A stretch of DNA of 64,000 bases, from NCBI GenBank assembly GCA_965227215.1, contig OZ245729.1:2976001-3040000 (forward strand). The letters run 5' to 3'. Numbering within the stretch: the stretch's first letter is position 1; the number at the start of each line of letters is the position of its first letter. Below are positions 28,360-36,430 of this stretch, one piece after another. The translations under genes and the position numbers were made by a program. The DNA is from Gracilimonas sp965227215 (GTDB lineage Bacteria; Bacteroidota; Rhodothermia; Balneolales; Balneolaceae). Under the pieces are notes generated by a model that searched no databases, had not been told where the DNA came from, and was given only the letters and a program-made list of their open reading frames with translations.

Positions 28360-29664
28360 TTAATTATTCTCTGCTTCCTGCTTGTTCTTTTTCTTTCCAA
28401 AGTCAGGATCGATATCTACAAACTTTGTTACAATAAAAATCGGGATAGTGGCAATCATCACCCAGATAAAGAAATCAAGATAACCCAGCCACTCTTGCAT
28501 ATAACCGCTAATGGATCCGGGGATCAACATACCAAGAGCCATAAAGCCGGTTCCGAAAGCGTAATGGGCTGTTTTATTCTCGCCCCGGGCAATATAAATC
28601 AGAAACATCAGGAAGGCAGCGAAGCCAAATCCGTATCCAAATTGTTCAATGGCTACGAAAGCACTAATCAAGGTGTAGGATTCCGGTTGGTAATAAGCCA
28701 AAATCACATATACCAGGTTGGGTACGTTCATAGCAATAAGCATCGGCCATAGCCAATACTTCAATCCTTTTCTGGAAATAACCACCCCGCCAATAATGCC
28801 ACCTATGGTAAGGGCTATCACTCCAATAGTTCCGTAGATAAAACCCAAATCAGAAGTGGAAAGACCCAATCCGCCGGCTCCAATCTCATCAAGAAAGAAC
28901 GGAGGACCCATTTTCACAAGCTGACCTTCTGCAAACCGGTAAAACAGGATAAAAGCTAAAGCCACCCAAATCTGTTTCTTCTTAAAGAAGTCGATGAATA
29001 CCTTGAAAAAGGCAGCCAGTTGTTCTTTGGGGCTGTCAAATTCTTCTGCAACATCATCTGCCGGCTTGGGAATGGAAAGGGTATGGTAGAGGGCAAAAAC
29101 CGTCATCACCACAGCCAGGATCCCAAATGTAACCGCCCATGCATAATCTACATCGGTTCCGCTTTCAATGAGGTAACCGGCCAGAATAACTAGCGCCCCT
29201 TTACCGCTAATAATCGCAATGCGATAAAAGGTAGATCGGATTCCCACAAAAAAGGATTGCTTCTCTTCATTGAGGGCAATCATGTAAAAACCGTCTGCGG
29301 CTATATCATGGGTTGCAGAAGCCAGAGCCAGCAGGTAAAGTACGATGAGGCTGAAAGCAAAGAAGGAAGGTGTAAGTAATACAAGAGCCACACCGGCAAA
29401 GGCAGCGCCCATCACAAACTGCATCCCTATGGTCCACCAGCGCTTGGTTTTGGTGTTCTCCACTAACGGACTCCAAAAAGGTTTAATAATCCAGGGCAGA
29501 TATAGCAAACTGGTATATAAACCGATCTCAGCATTTGAGATGTCCAGGTTTTGATACATGATGACCGAAACTTCTACTACCATGATATAAGGGAGTCCTT
29601 GTGCGTAGTAGAGCGATGGAATCCAAAACCATGGATTCTCTTTTAGCTTAGCTATTAAGTTCAT
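28360..29664 (-). CDS. AmpG-like muropeptide/amino-sugar MFS permease
   Basis: 434 residues with about twelve hydrophobic segments. The N-terminal WIPSLYYAQGLPYIMVVEVS and PWIIKPFWSPLVENTKTKRW are typical of the AmpG/PAT branch of the MFS, as is ASATHDIAADGFYMIAL. AmpG proteins import GlcNAc-anhydroMurNAc (muropeptides) across the inner membrane. In this cluster the import of NamZ/amidase products for the cytoplasmic NagZ-like enzyme is the natural reading, though substrate specificity cannot be seen. It is 106 bp downstream of nagB, with a terminator between. Confidence 0.8.
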   Translation of the reverse strand: MNLIAKLKENPWFWIPSLYYAQGLPYIMVVEVSVIMYQNLDISNAEIGLYTSLLYLPWIIKPFWSPLVENTKTKRWWTIGMQFVMGAAFAGVALVLLTPSFFAFSLIVLYLLALASATHDIAADGFYMIALNEEKQSFFVGIRSTFYRIAIISGKGALVILAGYLIESGTDVDYAWAVTFGILAVVMTVFALYHTLSIPKPADDVAEEFDSPKEQLAAFFKVFIDFFKKKQIWVALAFILFYRFAEGQLVKMGPPFFLDEIGAGGLGLSTSDLGFIYGTIGVIALTIGGIIGGVVISRKGLKYWLWPMLIAMNVPNLVYVILAYYQPESYTLISAFVAIEQFGYGFGFAAFLMFLIYIARGENKTAHYAFGTGFMALGMLIPGSISGYMQEWLGYLDFFIWVMIATIPIFIVTKFVDIDPDFGKKKNKQEAENN

Positions 29665-29720
29665 ATGCTGATCTTGATTTCACGGTTAAGCTTCAAAAAG
29701 TGGAAGGCGGAATTATAGGT

Positions 29721-29755
29721 AAAAAAAAAGCGAAAGAAATATCTCTTTCGCTTTT
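29721..29755 (-). terminator. Rho-independent terminator of nagB
   Basis: Stem AAAAGCGAAAGA/TCTTTCGCTTTT (12 bp perfect, 29726-29737 with 29744-29755, loop AATATC). On the minus strand it leads into a T-run complementary to 29721-29729. It separates nagB from the permease gene. Confidence 0.9.
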
Positions 29756-29770
29756 AAATGTTTAAAAATG

Positions 29771-31699
29771 TCAATCCAGCTCTTTCCAACGCACGAAGGC
29801 TTCCATGGCTTCGTACTCGGCCAGCCCCAGTTTGTCGTAGAGTTCAGCGGTTGTACGGGTGCGGTCGTCGGCTCGCTGCCAGAACTCCCGTTTATCAGTT
29901 CCCGGAAACAGTGGGCGGTCTTTCTGTGACTGATGCTTGAAGATGGCTTTACGCTTGCGGTCGGTTTCTTCCGGGCTGAGCGGAACGGCCATTTCGATGT
30001 CTTCAATGTCCCATTCCTGCCAGGCACCGCGGTATAGCCACGTCCAGCAGTCTTTCATCCACGGCTCATCTTTCAGTTCACGCAAGGCACTGAAAACAGC
30101 ATCCAGGCACACGCGGTGGGTGCCGTGCGGATCGGATAAATCTCCGGCTGCATAAATCTGGTGGGGCTTCACTTGTTTGATAATATCTTTGGTGATCTCG
30201 ATGTCTTCCGGACCAATGGGCTTTTTACGAACTTTCCCGGTTTCATAAAACGGAAGGTCCAGGAAGTGCATGTTTTCATCAGGGATGCCCACATACCGGC
30301 AGGCTGCTTTAGCTTCCCCACGTCGAATCATCCCCTTGATGGTTTTCACCTCTTCAGAATCCACTTCGCCAGGTTTCTTATTTTTGATAGATGCCCGTAC
30401 CTCTTTGAAGAGATCAGCAGACTCTGCATTCTCAAGACCAAAGCTTTCGTGATAATCGGTTACGAAATCGGCAAAGCGGATAGCTTCATCATCAAAAACA
30501 GCGATGTTACCGGAAGTTTGGTAAGCCACATGCACTTCATGTCCCTGGTCTACGAGGCGAATGAATGTACCACCCATAGAAATCACATCATCATCGGGGT
30601 GTGGACTAAAAATAAGTACGCGCTTTTTGGCCGGTGATTTTCTTTCCGGTCGATACGTGTCGTCCTCATTAGGTTTACCACCCGGCCATCCGGTAATGGT
30701 GTGCTGAATCTCATTAAAGATTCGGATGTTCACGTTATAAGCGCGCCCGATATCAGTCAAAACATCGTTCATGCCATGCTCACTGTAGTCCTCATCCGTA
30801 AGCTTAAGTATGGGTTTTTCCAGAAAGAGGCTTAACCATACCACGGCTTTTCTAAGAAGTTCATCTGTCCACTCAATAGGGCCAACCAGCCATGGAGTTT
30901 TAGTTCGGGTGAGTTCTGCTGAGGAAGCATCATCCAGGATAAACTCAACATTTTCGTGCTTCTGCAAAAAGGTAGCAGGAATCTGGCTGGTGATCTCACC
31001 TTCAATGGCCTTTTGCACAATGCCGGCTTTTCCTTCACCCCAGGCCATCAGGAAAATACGGTCGGCTTTCATAATAGTACCCACACCCATGGTGATGGCA
31101 CGGCGCGGTACATTCTCCACACCAAAGAAACCGCTGGCAGCATCCAATATCGTGAGGCTGTCTAAAGCAATGAGGCGTGTTTTGGAGTTGATGGATGAGC
31201 CGGGTTCGTTAAAGCCAACGTGGCCGGTTCGACCTATACCCAGAATCTGGATATCCAATCCACCCAGGGCGTCAATTTTCTCTTCGTACTTCTGGCAGTA
31301 ATCGTACACGTCTTCCCGGTCCAGCGTACCATCCGGGATGTGGATATTTTCTTTTTTGATGTCCACGTGGTCGAAGAGGTACTCATTCATAAAGTGGACA
31401 TAACTGTGAATGGAGTCCGGCTCCATGGGGTAGTATTCGTCCAGGTTAAAGGTTACCACATTCTCGAAGCTCAGGCCTTCTTCTTTATGCATCCGCACCA
31501 GCTCATCGTACAGCTGGGTTGGGGTAGATCCGGTTGCAAGGCCAAGTACAGCTTGTTCGCCTTTGGCAGCTCTGTCGCGGATCAGCGATGCAATTTCATC
31601 AGCGGCATATTTGGAAGCAGTTTTGGCCGTATCAAAAACTTTGGCAGGCACTTTCTCATATTTTTCAAACTCAGGGCGAATGAGTGGAGTGGAAGACAT
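29771..31699 (-). CDS. nagB: Glucosamine-6-phosphate deaminase fused to a PIG-L (LmbE) deacetylase-like domain
   Basis: The ATG at 31699 (MSSTPLIRPEFEKYEKVP) is preferred to an upstream one at 31735. Residues about 15-270 are NagB: AVLGLATGSTPTQLYDEL, TFNLDEYYPM and GIGRTGHVGFNEPGS with the catalytic Asp/Glu/His set. Residues about 370-600 are a PIG-L domain starting RVLIFSPHPDDDVISMGG (metal-binding PHPDD) with a later SDPHGTHRVC. NagB turns GlcN-6-P into fructose-6-P and ammonia. The attached domain could remove the acetyl group from GlcNAc-6-P, making a NagA-NagB bifunctional enzyme. This fusion is known in Bacteroidota. No separate NagA gene is in view. Confidence 0.92.
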   Translation of the reverse strand: MSSTPLIRPEFEKYEKVPAKVFDTAKTASKYAADEIASLIRDRAAKGEQAVLGLATGSTPTQLYDELVRMHKEEGLSFENVVTFNLDEYYPMEPDSIHSYVHFMNEYLFDHVDIKKENIHIPDGTLDREDVYDYCQKYEEKIDALGGLDIQILGIGRTGHVGFNEPGSSINSKTRLIALDSLTILDAASGFFGVENVPRRAITMGVGTIMKADRIFLMAWGEGKAGIVQKAIEGEITSQIPATFLQKHENVEFILDDASSAELTRTKTPWLVGPIEWTDELLRKAVVWLSLFLEKPILKLTDEDYSEHGMNDVLTDIGRAYNVNIRIFNEIQHTITGWPGGKPNEDDTYRPERKSPAKKRVLIFSPHPDDDVISMGGTFIRLVDQGHEVHVAYQTSGNIAVFDDEAIRFADFVTDYHESFGLENAESADLFKEVRASIKNKKPGEVDSEEVKTIKGMIRRGEAKAACRYVGIPDENMHFLDLPFYETGKVRKKPIGPEDIEITKDIIKQVKPHQIYAAGDLSDPHGTHRVCLDAVFSALRELKDEPWMKDCWTWLYRGAWQEWDIEDIEMAVPLSPEETDRKRKAIFKHQSQKDRPLFPGTDKREFWQRADDRTRTTAELYDKLGLAEYEAMEAFVRWKELD

Positions 31700-31923
31700 A
31701 AAACAATAATTGATTAGATGTTGATTTCGATGCAATGCCCGCTTAAAAAAGGCAGGTCTGAAAAAGATAGAACCCGCAAAATAAGGCTTAAAATGATTAA
31801 TTCAATACGATATTGGGCAGTTTTACCTAAAGCAACAATTTGTTAATGCAATGTGTCCCTTGTGTATAGGTGTAAATTCATTGATCAGCTTGCAAAAGCA
31901 TCTAAATGCCGGAAGTAAAGGTT

Positions 31924-31950
31924 GTCATCCTGAACTTGATTCAGGATCTT
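31924..31950. repeat. Short dispersed hairpin repeat GTCATCCTGAA...TTCAGGATCTT
   Basis: Perfect 8-bp stem ATCCTGAA/TTCAGGAT with loop CTTGA, inside GTCATCCTGAAC-type sequence. This motif is common as an intergenic repeat in unrelated environmental genomes. It lies in the 284-bp gap between nagB and tatD. Confidence 0.7.
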
Positions 31951-31983
31951 TAATGGCATTTTAAAAAACCAAGTACCAACCAC

Positions 31984-32742
31984 GTGATAGACACCCATTC
32001 CCACATTTACCTTCCAAAATTTGATGAAGATCGTGATGCTGTAAACCAACGGGCAGTGGAAGCCGGGGTGAAAGCCATTCTTATGCCGGCAATTGATTTT
32101 GATTCCCTGAAGCAGATGGAGAAACTGAGTTACCCGGAAATAGATTTTTATAAGATGGCCGGAATCCATCCCTGTGATGTGGAGAGCCTTTCGGACGATT
32201 TTGAAGAGCAGCTGTTCAAACTTTGTTCAAGAGATGATATATACGGAGTGGGGGAAACCGGGCTGGATTATTACTGGAGCACCGATCAAGTGGAGGAGCA
32301 GAAACGCAGCCTTCGCATGCATTGTAAAGCAGCCAAAGAAGTGGGTAAGCCCATCATTATTCATAATAGGGAGAGTACGGATGATGTGCTGGATATCCTG
32401 GAGGAAGAGCAGGATGGCAGCCTGACCGGCATTTGGCACTGCTTTAATGGTACCGTTGAAGAAGGGAAACGGACCATCGATTTTGGCTTTCATCTGGGCA
32501 TTGGCGGGGTGGTGACCTTTAAAAACGGGGGAGTGGATAAAACCGTGGCTCAGCTCCCGCTGGACAAAATGGTGCTGGAAACCGATGCGCCGTATCTGTC
32601 GCCCACCCCAAAGCGAGGAAAACGCAACGAACCGGCCTTCATGAAATATACCGCCCAAAAACTCGCCGATATTTTTGATCTGAGCCCGGAAGAAATAGAT
32701 GCCCAAACCACGGAGACGACAAAGCAGCTGTTTGGGATTTGA
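31984..32742 (+). CDS. tatD: TatD-family metal-dependent hydrolase (DNase)
   Basis: 252 residues from a GTG start. No upstream in-frame start fits, and the family N-terminus MIDTHSHIYLPKF begins right there. Metal ligands are visible: DTHSH, GVGETGLDYYW (Glu), PIIIHNRES (His), IWHCFNGT (His) and VLETDAPYLSP (Asp). TatD proteins are cytoplasmic 3'-5' nucleases and have also been linked to D-aminoacyl hydrolysis. The length is normal for the family (about 255-265). Confidence 0.93.
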   Translation: MIDTHSHIYLPKFDEDRDAVNQRAVEAGVKAILMPAIDFDSLKQMEKLSYPEIDFYKMAGIHPCDVESLSDDFEEQLFKLCSRDDIYGVGETGLDYYWSTDQVEEQKRSLRMHCKAAKEVGKPIIIHNRESTDDVLDILEEEQDGSLTGIWHCFNGTVEEGKRTIDFGFHLGIGGVVTFKNGGVDKTVAQLPLDKMVLETDAPYLSPTPKRGKRNEPAFMKYTAQKLADIFDLSPEEIDAQTTETTKQLFGI

Positions 32743-32992
32743 TGGACGTTGATAATGACGGATAAGGTGTTATCTTAATTCAACCTAAGGGGATGTTATA
32801 CGAACAGATTAGGCGAACGGTGGTTCGGGTAACCTCCTAAAAATTACATTTCACGAATAAGAAAGTTCAGGAAAGCGTGTAAAGGCAGTTTAGATTCGTT
32901 CGCACTAACAGTACGCTTATTCGGATAATAAATAATATGTTATAGAGCTAACCAACTATTAAATTCGATTTAAATCAGATCAAATTTCTTTA

Positions 32993-34045
32993 ATGAAAAA
33001 AATCATACTGATTATAAAAGAAAACTGGAATGATCCTGTATGGAGTAAAGTAATCGCTGCTACAATAATTGCTATATCAGGATTTATTTTTGCTTCATTT
33101 TATTCACTACTTGTATCATTATTCTGTTCTATGTCATTTAAAGAGGCGATATTTGATATATGGAAATTTCTAAATGATAGTATAGAATTAAAAATATGGC
33201 TCTTATCACTGTCAGTAGTAATCTACTTTATTTTAGTTTTTTATCCTGTTGTAGATTTCATTAAAAATCTTTTTCAGAAAATTACTGGCAAGAGCCGAAA
33301 TTTAGAAAGGATTGATAAACAGAAATTACCAAACGCACCAAACCATTCAACTCCTTTTTTTCACCAACGGATGGCGAGTGCATTCCCTGGAATTCGAGAA
33401 GTTACTTGGTTTGAAGATCCAAAAGATGCGACTAATCGGTTAGAAATACTTTTAAGACCACCAATAAAATTTGATCCAGTAAACTCAGAATTTGAGTCTA
33501 GACCAATTTGGTGGTTCCGCGGAGGGAGCGCCTTATATATTGAAAAATTTAAAAAAGTTGGTCGGAAAAAAGTTCTCATGAATTTTGATCAGTTAAAGAT
33601 CAAAAGAATAGCTGCTTATCAAAGTGCATCCTACTACAAGGATTTCGTTTACGTAGAAGTCGAAGGAGAAAAACAAACTGGTCTCTATGACTTAGATGAA
33701 GAAGATATTAAAAGACAGATTGATTCATTCGGGTATAGCTGGGAAGAATATGGGTTGATTAAAAATAAAATTGGGTGGACAATACCTATTCGTAGAGAAG
33801 ACTACGATGATGGTGCTACGGTAATTAAAGGGAAAGTCAGAGATGCAATGGATGCAAAGTTGAGGACGAGGTACTTATCAAACTACAACTTTATAATTGC
33901 TGCGAAAGGTTCTCCATTCAATTCAACGAGATTTGGAAGAAATTCAAAAATTTTGTTAAACAAACTTCTGAAAAATGAAATAGAACCTAAAGTATTATTT
34001 GAATTTTTAAAGGGATTTGAAAAGCATGAAAGTAAGTTGCGATAG
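32993..34045 (+). CDS. Unknown two-helix membrane protein with large soluble domain (accessory)
   Basis: 350 residues, not assignable. Residues about 16-48 and 68-95 are hydrophobic helices (VIAATIIAISGFIFASFYSL, IWLLSLSVVIYFILVFYPVV). They are followed by a cytoplasmic domain of about 250 residues with PGIREVTWFEDPKDATNRLE, PIWWFRGGSALYIEKF, GLYDLDEEDIKRQI, YDDGATVIKGKVRDAM and YNFIIAAKGSPFNS. No nuclease, kinase or TIR motif is evident. The gene is visibly more AT-rich than its neighbours and sits next to two toxin-antitoxin modules, so horizontal acquisition is likely. A membrane-anchored effector in defence is one possibility, but nothing in the sequence proves it. Confidence 0.7.
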   Translation: MKKIILIIKENWNDPVWSKVIAATIIAISGFIFASFYSLLVSLFCSMSFKEAIFDIWKFLNDSIELKIWLLSLSVVIYFILVFYPVVDFIKNLFQKITGKSRNLERIDKQKLPNAPNHSTPFFHQRMASAFPGIREVTWFEDPKDATNRLEILLRPPIKFDPVNSEFESRPIWWFRGGSALYIEKFKKVGRKKVLMNFDQLKIKRIAAYQSASYYKDFVYVEVEGEKQTGLYDLDEEDIKRQIDSFGYSWEEYGLIKNKIGWTIPIRREDYDDGATVIKGKVRDAMDAKLRTRYLSNYNFIIAAKGSPFNSTRFGRNSKILLNKLLKNEIEPKVLFEFLKGFEKHESKLR

Positions 34046-34126
34046 AATAAGTTCTATAATAAGTGCATTAATTAGGAAGTGGACGAAGCTTAGTTTTCTA
34101 GAATTGCTTGTTTTGAAATAATAGCT

Positions 34127-34167
34127 GTTTGTTAACTCATAATCTCCGCGCCGCTTATTTAACAAAC
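34127..34167. repeat. Inverted repeat GTTTGTTAA / TTAACAAAC
   Basis: A perfect 9-bp inverted pair (34127-34135 and 34159-34167) with a 23-bp GC-rich centre lies between the unknown membrane gene and the antitoxin gene. It may be a terminator without T-run, a TA operator or a recombination-site remnant. Confidence 0.4.
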
Positions 34168-34256
34168 CGTTAAGCCTATTTTCTACGAGATAATTAATAC
34201 AATATTTTGTCCTGAATTTAGTACATTAAGCAGAACGATAATTAATGATTACCACT

Positions 34257-34538
34257 ATGTCTCACATCCAACTCGACAAAGATATTCGGTCGCTCTCTGA
34301 TTTTCGTGCTAATGCTGCATCTTATATTGAGCGTGTAAAATCACAACGCCGACCACTTATTCTTACTCAGCATGGCAAAAGTTCTGCCGTATTAATTGAC
34401 GTTGAAGATTATCAGAAAATGTTGGATAAGATTGAGTTATTAGAAGAAATATCGGCTGCCCGAAATGAATTAGACAATGGAGAAGGTATAAGCCATGATG
34501 AATTCATAAGTGAACTGAGATCACAATATTCATCATGA
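34257..34538 (+). CDS. Phd/YefM-family antitoxin
   Basis: 93 residues from the ATG at 34257 (an ATG at 34245 would add four). DIRSLSDFRANAASYIERVK and RPLILTQHGKSSAVLIDVEDY are the Phd/YefM DNA-binding and dimerisation pattern. The acidic C-terminus would wrap the toxin. The gene overlaps the toxin gene by four bases (ATGA), a usual TA arrangement, and probably autorepresses the pair. Confidence 0.88.
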   Translation: MSHIQLDKDIRSLSDFRANAASYIERVKSQRRPLILTQHGKSSAVLIDVEDYQKMLDKIELLEEISAARNELDNGEGISHDEFISELRSQYSS

Positions 34539-34828
34539 AAATTATTTGGTCGTCAACGGCAAGAACCAAAACCAAAGAGATTCTCGAGTACATTTCTGAA
34601 GATAATCCAGATGCTGCTTTAGCCCTTATTGATTTGATCGAAGAGAAAGTTGAAAATTTAAGTCAAAACCCAGAGTCAGGAAGAGTGTTTCCTCCAACAA
34701 GTAATGACAAAATTCGAGAAATAGTTGTCCATGAGAATTATGGGGTAATCTATGAGGTTAATTCTGACATAATCGAAGTTTTAACAGTTCGTCATTTCCG
34801 CCAAGATTTTTCTAATCATAAAATGTAG
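34535..34828 (+). CDS. RelE/ParE-family toxin
   Basis: 97 residues. The fold pattern KIIWSSTARTKTKEILEYIS, NPESGRVFP and VIYEVNSDIIEVLTVRHFRQ is that of ParE/RelE toxins. VRHFRQDF near the end matches the ParE-like branch (gyrase poison) better than ribosome-cutting RelE, but target assignment from sequence is weak. Translationally coupled to the Phd/YefM antitoxin. Confidence 0.88.
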   Translation: MKIIWSSTARTKTKEILEYISEDNPDAALALIDLIEEKVENLSQNPESGRVFPPTSNDKIREIVVHENYGVIYEVNSDIIEVLTVRHFRQDFSNHKM

Positions 34829-34919
34829 TTCTTTCGGTGCCGCACAAAGCTTTTTAAATCGGACGCCACGAATGCTTGGGAAAGGCAGGTATAAACGCAG
34901 GGCCGTTATCTGTAAAACG

Positions 34920-35315
34920 TCAGCCACTATATATCTGTAAAGGTAGCTGAGTAGCTATTTGATCGAAGTCTTTGTCATTGTGCAGTAGCTCTACTTCATG
35001 TTCAATACACCAACTTCCTATGAGCATATCAATGGTTTTTCGTATGGTAACACCTTTCGATCGAAGAAATCGGAAATTAGATGCAGCTTTTAAAGCCAAT
35101 AACTTACCTCCGATATGAACACAGTCTAAAGGATCTAGAGCTTGCCTGGCTAACCTAAAATCTTTATCACTAACAAATCCTTGTAGAATTTCAGTAAGGA
35201 TAATATCTGCTATCAGAACGGACTGCTCAGAAAGAATTCGGTCAAGGATTTCGGTTTGTTCTGTCGATACTCCGTTGAAATAATCAATCCATACACTGGT
35301 ATCTACTAAAATCAC
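34920..35315 (-). CDS. vapC: VapC-type PIN-domain toxin
   Basis: 131 residues of the PIN ribonuclease family. MILVDTSVWIDYFNG (first Asp), ILTEILQGF (Glu), TIRKTIDMLIGSWCIEH (Asp) and LLHNDKDFDQIA (Asp) supply the four acidic metal-binding positions. It is convergent with the ParE-like gene, and overlaps its antitoxin gene by four bases. VapC toxins cut specific tRNAs or rRNA. Confidence 0.92.
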   Translation of the reverse strand: MILVDTSVWIDYFNGVSTEQTEILDRILSEQSVLIADIILTEILQGFVSDKDFRLARQALDPLDCVHIGGKLLALKAASNFRFLRSKGVTIRKTIDMLIGSWCIEHEVELLHNDKDFDQIATQLPLQIYSG

Positions 35316-35509
35316 TTTTTGTCAGTCCTCATATCATCTAAATCGCCTTTCCAATTTAATTTTCCTCGCAAGTCTTTGATATTTTCTTGTTTTTTGCGCT
35401 GAACCAACAATTTTAAGCCTTCTTCCACAGCATCTTTCTTCGTTGTTAATCGACTCACCCTCAAGGCTTCATCCATTAAGTCGTCATCTATCACTACATT
35501 CGTACGCAT
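35312..35509 (-). CDS. vapB: VapB-type antitoxin
   Basis: 65 residues from the ATG at 35509 (MRTNVVIDDDLMDEALRVS); another ATG at 35521 adds four residues. It is a ribbon-helix-helix protein with the RTNVVIDDDLMDEAL strand-helix and TTKKDAVEEGLKLLV. This is the common VapB type paired with PIN toxins. A near-perfect palindrome lies just upstream and is the likely site of autorepression. Confidence 0.88.
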   Translation of the reverse strand: MRTNVVIDDDLMDEALRVSRLTTKKDAVEEGLKLLVQRKKQENIKDLRGKLNWKGDLDDMRTDKK

Positions 35510-35530
35510 AGTACCTTCCATTTAGTTGAT

Positions 35531-35555
35531 GTGTATGAATTTTAAATTTATACAC
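35531..35555. promoter_or_regulatory. Probable VapB operator
   Basis: GTGTATGAATTT and AAATTTATACAC form a 25-bp palindrome with one mismatch in 12 per arm and a one-base centre overlap region. It lies 10-34 bp upstream of the vapB frame, where RHH antitoxins normally bind. Confidence 0.6.
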
Positions 35556-35671
35556 ATAATTTGTAAAATCCTAACTTCCGATCGTTAGCTTACAGAACCC
35601 GGTTCTATGGGGTATTTTGGAAAACACATCGAAAATCACCATTCTCCGATTTAATCAATCCATTATGTGTT

Positions 35672-36139
35672 ATGAAATATCAGGTACTCTTTGCAGCTTG
35701 CACATTGCTCTTTCTTAATCTGACCGCTTGCAATACACATACACCTTCCCAAGCCAGTGATGAGGAGATTAAGGCCGAATTTGAAGAAGTTTTTCACACC
35801 TTTTATGAAGTGTATGGGTCATCAGATCCTGATTTTGTGGATTACTATGCCGAAGACTTCATTAACATGGACAATAGCGGAAACGTGGAGCGGGGCGCAG
35901 AGCAATACAAGAAAGTTTGGGAAGATAATTTCAGCACCACTGTAATTGATACCATCAGTTATACAGGACCTGAAATAATTTTCAGCCGGGATATGATCTT
36001 CACGTATAACGACTATTGGGAACGGTTTAAAAACAGGGAGACAGGAGAAACCCGGGAAGTTTCCGGTACCTGGATGGCAGTATGGAAACCCATAGATGGC
36101 GAATGGAAAGTGGTTATGACTACCTATCATAGTCCTTGA
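35672..36139 (+). CDS. NTF2-like (SnoaL/DUF4440-type) lipoprotein
   Basis: 155 residues with a lipoprotein signal (LLFLNLTAC). The mature part has the cone-fold pattern of SnoaL/DUF4440 proteins: FHTFYEVYGSSDPDFVDYYA, FINMDNSGNVERG, VSGTWMAVWKPIDGEWKVVM. No catalytic residue can be assigned. Envelope-anchored ligand binding is the most that can be said. Confidence 0.75.
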   Translation: MKYQVLFAACTLLFLNLTACNTHTPSQASDEEIKAEFEEVFHTFYEVYGSSDPDFVDYYAEDFINMDNSGNVERGAEQYKKVWEDNFSTTVIDTISYTGPEIIFSRDMIFTYNDYWERFKNRETGETREVSGTWMAVWKPIDGEWKVVMTTYHSP

Positions 36140-36430
36140 GAAGCGTCTTGCTGACTACACAGACCTTAAGTTATAGGCGTTTGGCTATTTGCCTATCACC
36201 ACGCCACAGTATCATACCCTCGTGTAAACCGGGTTTTAAGCTGAAAGGAACTGTTTAACCGGCCACTTAGGTGGTATTGAGGAGCTTATCTATAGAACAT
36301 CCATCTTCAAGCTTTGAACTTATATCCACTTTAATCATATTTCCGCATATTCTATGTGTGGAATAGGCCTGATATTCTGAGGGAGTACAGTAGAAAGGGT
36401 CTGAGTCATTTTAAAAAAAGGAAGGGGAAA
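36140..36430. other. Intergenic region without recognisable gene
   Basis: About 290 bp. The frame of the next gene extends back to 36356 but without conserved residues. I see only a weak ATAGGC/GCCTAT inverted pair near 36173 and no promoter I can defend. Confidence 0.4.

Noticed and set aside
30161..31717. Several 150-165-residue open frames on the plus strand
   Set aside because: All are antisense shadows of nagB and show no recognisable protein pattern.
32743..35671. Integron cassette array
   Set aside because: TA modules and an orphan gene fit the idea, but I could not find repeated attC sites with matching core sequences at gene ends, nor an integrase.
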